Positions 57,152 through 64,000 of a stretch of 64,000 bases of DNA are shown here, one piece after another. The DNA comes from JAKZVK01 sp965248255 (GTDB taxonomy: Bacteria > Acidobacteriota > Terriglobia > Bryobacterales > UBA6623). The stretch spans positions 1,302,001-1,366,000 of the forward strand of contig CBDFIW010000003.1 in assembly GCA_965248255.1 (NCBI GenBank). The letters run 5' to 3'. A program made the translations under genes and the position numbers. Below the pieces are notes generated by a model that worked only from the letters and a program-made list of their open reading frames with translations, was not told the DNA's origin and searched no databases. Position 1 is the first letter of the stretch. Each line of letters starts with the position of its first letter.

Positions 57152-59272
57152 TCACATCAACTGCCGTGGCTCGGAGACGGTCCATTGTTTTTGGAAGAAG
57201 GGGCGGCTGTTTTTGGTGACATTGAGGTCGATTACCAAGTGAAACGCGTCGCGGGTGGCGCGGATTGAGCTTTCGGCGATGACTTCGATTTCATCGCCGT
57301 CGCGCGTCAAGACGTAGCGGTGCGTGCCGACGATGCTCGCGCGGTCAGGACGGTTGCGGTCGGCTGTGCAACGGAACTTGCGGTTACGGTAGAGCGAGCC
57401 GAGGTTGTCCTCGAGAACGACCGTCCCGGCTGTCTGGTTCGTCACGGTGACGGTGCCGTTGATTTGGTCGACGATGGTCTGCTGCGAAGGCGCCTCGCCG
57501 TAGGACTTGACGATGGTTTCGAGATGCGGCGCCGGCAGAAACTGCGGTGGTGAAAGCTTCGACTCGGGGACCACCGGTAGAACCATCCGTGAGGCGTACT
57601 TTCCGCCGCGATAAACGCGATTCGTTGCTTCGTAGGAGGTCGGCCAGAGGTTGGGGAAGTCGGCCCCCGCGACCGCCAGCCGCAGCCGGTGGCCCTTTTT
57701 GACGACCCAGCCGGTCGGGAACATCGGAATGTCGAGTTCATAGACCTCGCCCGGGACCATCAGCTTGGGCTTTTTGAGCGCGTCGGCGAGCACGCCCCGG
57801 CGGGTGCCGTTCAACGAGCCGTCGACGATCAGCGCGGACGAGCCGTCTTCGGCGACTTCGGCGATCTTGGCCACGAAGGTGGCGACTTCGGCCGAGGATG
57901 ATCCGTGCAGCACGACCTTGGGCCAGCCGAGGATGCGCAGGTCTTCCTCGAGCGGCTCGGTCGTATAGACGAGCGACAGCGCCTCGTCGGGACGCTGGTC
58001 GGCGGGAAGATAGAAGCTCATCCCGCCCGCTGACCAATAGCCGTTCTGGGCGCCCACGGTCGGGATGTATTCAAACTCGTCGAACGTCTCGTCCGACGCG
58101 GGCTCGGCGGTGAGCCGCCCCTCGCTTCCTGAATCGTTTCTCCCTAGATAGAAGGTAAGCTCGGTCGTACCCGGCGGCGTGATGTGGGTGTCGTTGCGCC
58201 AATGGCCGGGCGTCGGGTCGAGCGTGCGGCTGGGCGTCGCGTAGCGCTGCATGTAGACCTGCACGGGCGGCTCGTCCATGAAACCCGTGTCCTCGCCGCG
58301 GAGATAGTGGGCGAAGAAGCGTGCCATCTCGTTGAGGTGGTCGATGCGCGGCCCGGGCACCGACTGGTGCGGACGTTGATGCACCCACGGCCCCATGAGT
58401 ATCTTCTTCGGCGTCTTGACGTTTTGAAAGACGCGCATCATGGCGTTTGCATAGCCGTCGCGCCATCCAGCGATAACGTACACAGGGCACTGAATGCGAT
58501 CGTAGTCGGGCCGCAGTGATGCGCCGTGCCAATAAGGATTGTCGAGCTGATTGCGGAGCCACTTAATCAGGTAGGGCTCGTTCTTCTCGAGGCGCTCGCG
58601 CCAGATCTCGGCCCAGCGCGGGCCGGACAGCTCGGGCAGCGGCGGCAGGGCATTCATGGCGACCATCGAGCCGCCGTAGGTGCCGATGTCGTAGTACATG
58701 CGCATGTTGCCGCCGCGGGTGTAGTGGCAATCGTCGGTGTAGCGGTAGTCGGTGGCGTACATCGGCGCGATGGCCTTGAGCGACGGCGGCTGGTTCATGG
58801 CCACCTGAATCGACGTGAACCCGCCGTAGGAGGTGCCGAACATCCCGACGTTGCCGTTGGAGTAAGGCTGCCGGGCGAGCCACTCAACCGCGTCGTAGCC
58901 GTCCTCCTGCTCTTGGGGGAGGTACTCATCGGTGTTGGTGCCGTCGGAGCCGCCGGTGCCACGGACGTCGAGGCGTACGCCGATGAAACCGCGCTCGGCC
59001 AGGTACCAGTGCTGGTTGTGCCCTCCGCGCGAGGCGTCGTCTTTGCGATAGGGGTGGTACTCGATCAGGACGGGGAATCGTCCGCCGGCGTCGGGCCGGA
59101 TCAGGTCAGCGGAGAGGGTCTTGCCGTCGCGCATCGGGATTCTGATGTTGCGCTCGATGCGAACGTTGTAGCGTGGTTCGATCACTACCGGCGTAGCGCC
59201 GGACGCAGGGCCGACCGTTGAAGCCGCAAGAGGCAGCAAGAGGGTTGTTGCGACAAGCCGAGATGTTCTCAT
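57152..59272 (-). CDS. exported CocE/NonD-family hydrolase
   Basis: A 706-residue protein. The ATG at 59272 starts a signal peptide (SRLVATTLLLPLAASTVGPASG). The alpha/beta-hydrolase domain follows: IPMRDGKTLSADLIRPD, RGTGGSDG, and the nucleophile in VGMFGTSYGGFTSIQVAMNQPP (Ser near residue 150). The acid and histidine probably lie in VIAGWRDGYAN and MGPWVHQRPHQS. The C-terminal half is the jelly-roll X-Pro dipeptidyl-peptidase C-terminal domain (AEVATFVAKIAEVAEDGSS, GHRLRLAVAGADFPNLW). CocE-type enzymes cleave esters, and relatives cleave acylated amino acids or peptides. It is probably periplasmic and transcribed alone. Confidence 0.88.
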   Translation of the reverse strand: MRTSRLVATTLLLPLAASTVGPASGATPVVIEPRYNVRIERNIRIPMRDGKTLSADLIRPDAGGRFPVLIEYHPYRKDDASRGGHNQHWYLAERGFIGVRLDVRGTGGSDGTNTDEYLPQEQEDGYDAVEWLARQPYSNGNVGMFGTSYGGFTSIQVAMNQPPSLKAIAPMYATDYRYTDDCHYTRGGNMRMYYDIGTYGGSMVAMNALPPLPELSGPRWAEIWRERLEKNEPYLIKWLRNQLDNPYWHGASLRPDYDRIQCPVYVIAGWRDGYANAMMRVFQNVKTPKKILMGPWVHQRPHQSVPGPRIDHLNEMARFFAHYLRGEDTGFMDEPPVQVYMQRYATPSRTLDPTPGHWRNDTHITPPGTTELTFYLGRNDSGSEGRLTAEPASDETFDEFEYIPTVGAQNGYWSAGGMSFYLPADQRPDEALSLVYTTEPLEEDLRILGWPKVVLHGSSSAEVATFVAKIAEVAEDGSSALIVDGSLNGTRRGVLADALKKPKLMVPGEVYELDIPMFPTGWVVKKGHRLRLAVAGADFPNLWPTSYEATNRVYRGGKYASRMVLPVVPESKLSPPQFLPAPHLETIVKSYGEAPSQQTIVDQINGTVTVTNQTAGTVVLEDNLGSLYRNRKFRCTADRNRPDRASIVGTHRYVLTRDGDEIEVIAESSIRATRDAFHLVIDLNVTKNSRPFFQKQWTVSEPRQLM

Positions 59273-59801
59273 GACGGCCTCGACGATAGCAAGCGGCTCA
59301 GCGTCTCGCAAGACACCTGGCGCATCGAGACCGGAAAATTCCTGAGTACCTCCTATTGATGTCGCTATCGGCCTTGGCTATCCTGTGCGATTCACGCGAC
59401 GACGCCGACCTAGGCTGGCGCAATCTGCGGAGCGCCCTGTGCTCCTTCCCTGCCGGTGGCTGAAAGTCTAGGTTGATTCTCTGAGAAAGCTGGGAGTACT
59501 TTCGGTCCGGTCAAAATAGCACTTCTCCGCTATTGCCACCCCCGCCATTTCGCCCGATACTTGCTTATGGAACGGCGCAAGCTGCTGTCGCGTCCCCATT
59601 GATATGGAGCGAACTTCCATGCGATAATGGCCCCAGAACAATTTGTTGCAGAAATGTTTCAGCTCTCGCCTTGGAGGCTTTACCCGCAGGGCCTAAAACG
59701 GTGGCGGCTGCTGATGCTTGACGCGCACCCCACGGATGCCATCCAGGGACGGCAACTCCCTGGAAATCTTGACGTGCTGCCGATGAGCAGTTACGGAGAC
59801 G
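59273..59801. other. gene-free stretch, nothing recognised
   Basis: Divergent region between the CocE-like gene and the glycosyltransferase gene, so both promoters should lie here. No repeats of the local families and no convincing small gene. Confidence 0.35.
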
Positions 59802-61250
59802 ATGACTCACAATCTGGAAAGCTACGAACCCACCTTCACGCGGACCGCCGAAGATTACCGTCCGTTCATCGGGCCGGCGCGGGTGGAGCAGTTGAAACGG
59901 CTGGCCAGCGATTGCGAGGGCAAGAGCTGGGTGAGCGTAAACTCGACTCTGCAGGGTGGGGGCGTCGCGGAGAAGCTCCGTAGCGTCGCTCCGCTGGCAC
60001 GCGGGCTGGGCATTGACGCCCACTGGTGTACGATCAAGGGTCGTCCCGAGTTCTTCCAGATCACGAAGAAATTTCACAACCTTCTGCAGGGCGTCGAGCA
60101 GCCCATCTCACTCGAGGAGACCTTCGGCGAGTACCTCGATACGATCGAAGAGAACGCTGAGAACGCCCACATCAGCTCAGACATGATCGTCGTGCACGAT
60201 CCACAGCCGTTGGCTCTGACGGCAGCGGGCGTACTTTCGGGTCACGTGATCTGGCGCTGCCACATCGATACGTCGGACCCGCATCGATTGTTGTGGCGGG
60301 CGTTGCTGCCTTACATCAACCAGTGCTCGGGGGCCGTCTTCACGCAACCGGAGTTCGTTGGGCAAGGCGTGCAGAAGCCGGTGTACGAGATCGCCCCGTG
60401 CATCGATCCACTCGCGGAAAAGAACCACGACTACTCCGACCGCGAGGCCCTCGACATACTGGCTCCACTGTTTGACGAGCACAACGTCGATCCCGAGCGG
60501 CCGATCCTAGCGGCCATTTCGCGCTATGACATCCACAAGAACCAGGCCACGATCATCCAGGCCTTCCAGCGACTGCGCGAGGAAAGGAAGTACGACAAAC
60601 CGCCGTACCTGATTTTTCTCGGCAATACCGCGCCGGACGATCCGGAAGGCGGCGCCATGCTCGAGTCGCTGCGAAAAGAGGCCGGCAACGACCCCGACGT
60701 TCGCTTCTGGGTGAACGTCGCCAACAACGATCAGGTCGTCGGCGCACTCGCGCACCTGGCGAGAGTTTTTGTTCACATCTCGACGCGCGAGGGATTCGGG
60801 CTGGTCGTGTCGGAGGCCTTGTGGCAAGGAACGCCCGTGATCGGCTCGACGGCCGGGGGCATCCCGAAGCAGGTGGTCGACGGGGTGACCGGCTACCTCG
60901 TCGAACCCAAAGACGTGGACGCGGTTGCGAGATTGATGGCGCGTTTTCTCGACGACCCGAGAGAGGCTGGGGTACTTGGGGAGAGAGGGCGTGAACACGT
61001 CCGGGACAACTTCCTCATGCCCGAGTTGGTGTCTCGCTATTTGGCGATACTGCGACACCACGCCGGTCTCACTGACACGCCTCCTCATTTTCAGATCAGC
61101 TCGAACGCCAACGGGCGTCCACGCTCGGCGGGCACGATCGCTTCCAACGGAGCGGTCAAGCAGGTCACTTCGGTACGTCACCTAGGCAGACGGCAACGGT
61201 TCAAGCCGGCGCCGACATTAACCCACCTACCAGATCGCACGGTGCGTTGA
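59802..61250 (+). CDS. treT: TreT-like trehalose synthase / GT4 glycosyltransferase
   Basis: A 482-residue GT-B enzyme. The N-terminus (VNSTLQGGGVAEKLRSVAPLARGLGIDAHWCTIKG and FFQITKKFHNLLQG) closely follows trehalose glycosyltransferring synthase TreT, which joins glucose from a nucleotide sugar to free glucose. HDPQPLALTAAG and WRCHIDTSDPH are also typical. The C-terminal GT4 domain has AISRYDIHKNQATIIQAF and STREGFGLVVSEALWQGTPVIGS (the E-x7-E region). GGAG eight bases upstream supports ATG 59802. The last 55 residues are unconserved. Expected role: cytoplasmic synthesis of trehalose as a compatible solute. A related glucosyltransferase activity cannot be excluded. Confidence 0.85.
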   Translation: MTHNLESYEPTFTRTAEDYRPFIGPARVEQLKRLASDCEGKSWVSVNSTLQGGGVAEKLRSVAPLARGLGIDAHWCTIKGRPEFFQITKKFHNLLQGVEQPISLEETFGEYLDTIEENAENAHISSDMIVVHDPQPLALTAAGVLSGHVIWRCHIDTSDPHRLLWRALLPYINQCSGAVFTQPEFVGQGVQKPVYEIAPCIDPLAEKNHDYSDREALDILAPLFDEHNVDPERPILAAISRYDIHKNQATIIQAFQRLREERKYDKPPYLIFLGNTAPDDPEGGAMLESLRKEAGNDPDVRFWVNVANNDQVVGALAHLARVFVHISTREGFGLVVSEALWQGTPVIGSTAGGIPKQVVDGVTGYLVEPKDVDAVARLMARFLDDPREAGVLGERGREHVRDNFLMPELVSRYLAILRHHAGLTDTPPHFQISSNANGRPRSAGTIASNGAVKQVTSVRHLGRRQRFKPAPTLTHLPDRTVR

Positions 61251-61381
61251 CTCCGCCCGCTCTACGCTGACATTCAAGTAAACTTGCGGAGGGGTCAATT
61301 CGGCTGGTCCGAATTGCTACCTGAGTTTGGTCACGCTACAGAGCAGCAGCAGAGTAGGCGAGGTCGAGTCGCCACACACCG

Positions 61382-64000
61382 ATGCTTAGGGGGTTCTTAG
61401 CCGTCGTCAGCCTGCTTCCTCTCCTCAGCACGTTCCTTTCCGGGCAACAGACGGACACGTCCACCGTGATCGGAACGGTCACCGACACCACAGGGGGGGG
61501 GTGATTGCGAGGGCGTCCATCCAGATCCGGCATCTGGGGACGGGAGGAACGCGTCATGTCGAGACGAATGGGGAAGGCTTCTACCGTACGCCGCCCTTGC
61601 GAGTAGGGAAGTACGTGATCGACGTCGACGCACAGGGATTCAAGCATGTCACGAGGCAAGGTGTCATCCTCAATGTCGGCGATGTTCGGGTGGTCGACAT
61701 TGCCATGGAGTTGGGAGCAGCCCTGTTTACGGTGGACGTGACCGCCGCGGCGTCGCCTCTCCAGACCTCCGACGCCACAGCGGGGACGGTCATCGACAAC
61801 CGCCAGATTGTGAATCTCCCGCTCAACGGGCGGGACTACCTGCAACTAGCCTTGATATCATCGGGTACCGCACCGCCAATCCGGTCAGAGTTCCGGGCGG
61901 CACAGGGTTTCAGTGTCGGCGGGCACCGGCCCACTCAAGTCAACTTCCTCATCGACGGCATCGACAACAACAACCAATCGATCGCGTCTCAGGGCAACCA
62001 GAAAGAGGCGCTCAAGCCCTCCATCGACGCCATTCAGGAGTTCAAGGTCCTGGTAAACAACTACTCAGCCGAGTATGGCCGCACGGCGGGAGGGGTTGTG
62101 AACCTGACGATCAAGTCCGGTAGCAACGAACTGCACGGCGCCGTGTATGAATTCTTACGCAACGAAACTGTTGATGCCAAGAACTTCTTCGACCCTGCCG
62201 ATCAAGAAAAGCCGCCGTTCAAGCGCCACCAGTACGGGTTCGCTCTTGGGGGCCCCATCCGAAGAGACAAGGCCTTCCTATTTGGCGACGTGGAGTTCAC
62301 CGACATTCGAGAGTCGGCGACCATCGTGAGCACCGTCCCGAATCTCGCTGAAAAGGCCGGCGATTTCAGTGCCGGCAGTCCGATCATCTATGACCCATTG
62401 ACCTACGACTTGACAGCGAATGCTCGGCAGCCCTTTCCGAATAACCTCCTGCCGGAGAGCCGGACCGATGCAGTCTCGGCGCAGATCCGCGCATGGTGGC
62501 CGGCCCCACGGAACAGTTCCACAACGAACAACTACGTCCATAACCCTCCAAGGGTTCAGGACCACCGTCGCTGGGATATCCGCTATGACCAGAATCTAAC
62601 TCCGGGCGACAACTTCTATCTTCGATGGAGCTCCCAGCAGCAGACCCAGGTTGCCGTCCCGAACCTTCCAGACACCCCTCTCGGGTCGTTGTCCGGAGCG
62701 CTTTCAAGGAACAACAGAAACAATGATGTCACCAGCAACAACGTGGCCTTGGTCTACAACCGCACCTGGCGACCAACCGTGACGACTTCCATCCGCGCGG
62801 GCTGGAACCACATCGACACCGATGTGACCGCCCCGATTGACGAGGACGTGAACTCGACCATTGGACTGAGCGGTGTGGACCAAACCCTTCCCGGAGCCGC
62901 TCTGATCGAGGTCTCGGGCTTCCGTAGCGTGGGGTCTCGCAATTTCAATCCGAACCTGATCCAGTCGCAAACCCGCCAGTTGTCGGTTGACACGACCTGG
63001 ACTCGCGGCCCTCACACCATGAAGTTCGGCGGCTCCGTCTACTGGCTCCAGAGCTTCATCACCAACCCGCAGCGAGCCAAAGGGTGGTTTCGCTTCGACG
63101 GCCGCTTCAGCGATAACCCGGCGTTCCGCGAAGATCGCTTGACCGATGCCGGAGGCTCGCCCTTGGCGGACTTTCTGCTAGGAGCGTCGTTCGACGCTTC
63201 AGGCTCGAACCTCGTCTACATGAACGTCCGCTCCCCTTTCGTTCATGGGTATTTTCAGGAAGACTGGCGGGTCACCAAACAGCTGACATTGAATCTTGGA
63301 GTCCGCTACGAAGTGAATCCGCCGTGGGTCGAAACGCGAGACTTGATCTCGAACTTCGACATCGATACGGACCCTGACAATCCTCGAATCGTGGTGGCGG
63401 GCGAAGAAGGTGCAGCCCGATTCGATCGCGCCCTTCAAACCACCGACCATACGAACCTCGCACCGCGACTCGGCTTCGCCTACCAGTTGCGGGCAAGCAC
63501 GGTTCTCCGCGGAGGCTACGGGATCTTCTACGCCAATGTGATGAACACCGGCGGCGGCGAGTTTCTGGAAACCAATCCCCCTTTTCACATCAAGGTAAAC
63601 CTCACCACAGACAGCATCAACCCCACCCTCGAGTTGGAGAACGGCTTGCCGGCGGGCGTCGTGAGCCCGCTGAACGCTTGCTGCTTGACGCTGTCCTCGT
63701 TTGAACGCCAGGTGCAGTGGCCCCTCGCCCAGCATTGGAATCTGAATGTTCAGCGGGAGCTAGCGGGCAACATTCTGTGGGAAGCCGGCTACTTCGGGAG
63801 CAAGGGCAATCACCTTATTCGCCGGTACAATGGCAACTTTGCGCGTCCGGGCCCAGGGGGTATCGACTCGCGGCGCCGCTATCAGGCGGTGCGGTACCCG
63901 GGAACGGATCTCACGGTGGGGCCGTTGAGCTCCCTGTTCCGTTTTCAGTATGACGGCAACATGATTTATCACGGACTGCAGACGAAGATCGAGAAACGAT
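61382..64000 (+). pseudogene. Oar-type TonB-dependent receptor, frameshifted, cut by window end
   Basis: ATG 61382 gives a signal peptide (GFLAVVSLLPLLSTFLSGQQ) and TSTVIGTVTDTTGG, then a G9 tract (61493-61501) leads straight to TGA. Two Gs fewer, or one more, restore VIARASIQIRHLGTGGTRHVETNGEGFYRTPPL in outline (carboxypeptidase-like domain). The plug follows (TVIDNRQIVNLPLNGRDYLQLAL and YGRTAGGVVNLTIKSGSNELHG) and the barrel continues without another stop to base 64000 (LTLNLGVRYEVNPPW, LAPRLGFAYQLRASTVLRGGYGIFY). The long open stretch after the tract shows selection has acted until very recently. The C-terminus lies outside the window. Its position after treT may be chance. Confidence 0.85.

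Overview
The window looks like a chromosome segment from an Acidobacteriota member near the Solibacteres/Bryobacterales. The grounds are three Oar-type TonB-dependent receptors with an N-terminal carboxypeptidase-like domain, a VWFA-related protein of the acidobacterial type, two proteins with the Solibacter-type C-terminal domain (TIGR03437-like), Tat-exported sugar enzymes and a GC-rich composition. This placement is inferred from protein families; there is no rRNA or other marker gene here, and I saw no tRNA or CRISPR array.

Layout. 91-1260 is an IS630-type element (called A). 1294-8924 (minus strand) is a receptor gene followed by two secreted five-bladed-propeller proteins of the glycoside-hydrolase type and a TPR protein, probably a glycan uptake or processing locus. 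9587-13320 holds a decayed IS5 element, an exported metallo-beta-lactamase-fold hydrolase and a decayed IS481 element. 13796-18386 is a second sugar locus: a frameshifted Tat-exported Gfo/Idh/MocA oxidoreductase, a propeller protein and a Tat-exported PLP enzyme with an extra C-terminal beta domain. 18707-21306 encodes a VWFA protein, a receiver protein and a translationally coupled UPF0173 hydrolase. 21316-25961 holds a J-domain gene, an IS630-A copy with a different IS630 (B) nested inside it, and an S41 protease. 26240-29337 has an SDR and a CpxAR-like two-component system. 29682-37067 is heavily damaged: a broken receptor gene with a palindromic repeat inside its signal-peptide region, an IS630-B copy flanked by gene stumps, and a beta-barrel gene fused to the tail of another IS630-B copy. 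37104-48593 is mostly intact: a glycosyltransferase, two-domain ThyX, a membrane-anchored methyltransferase, a broken serine hydrolase, a TonB protein with an M48-like protein, acetyl-CoA synthetase, a RAYT remnant and a DUF1326 protein. 48934-61250 has the third IS630-A copy, another truncated TIGR03437-like gene, a GGDEF/EAL protein, a brnTA pair with a frameshifted toxin, a WG-repeat protein, a CocE-type hydrolase and a TreT-like glycosyltransferase. A third receptor gene, frameshifted at a poly-G tract, runs off the right edge.

Themes. The genes point to outer-membrane uptake and periplasmic processing of sugars or peptides. The segment also carries many insertion elements, two or three families of intergenic palindromic repeats, and about ten broken genes. 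Four of the breaks sit exactly in C/G homopolymers of 7-9 bases, which means either contingency (phase-variable) tracts or homopolymer errors in the assembly. The most unusual observation is an 87-bp palindromic repeat placed in frame between the charged and hydrophobic parts of a receptor signal peptide, like the Rickettsia palindromic elements that sit inside coding genes.
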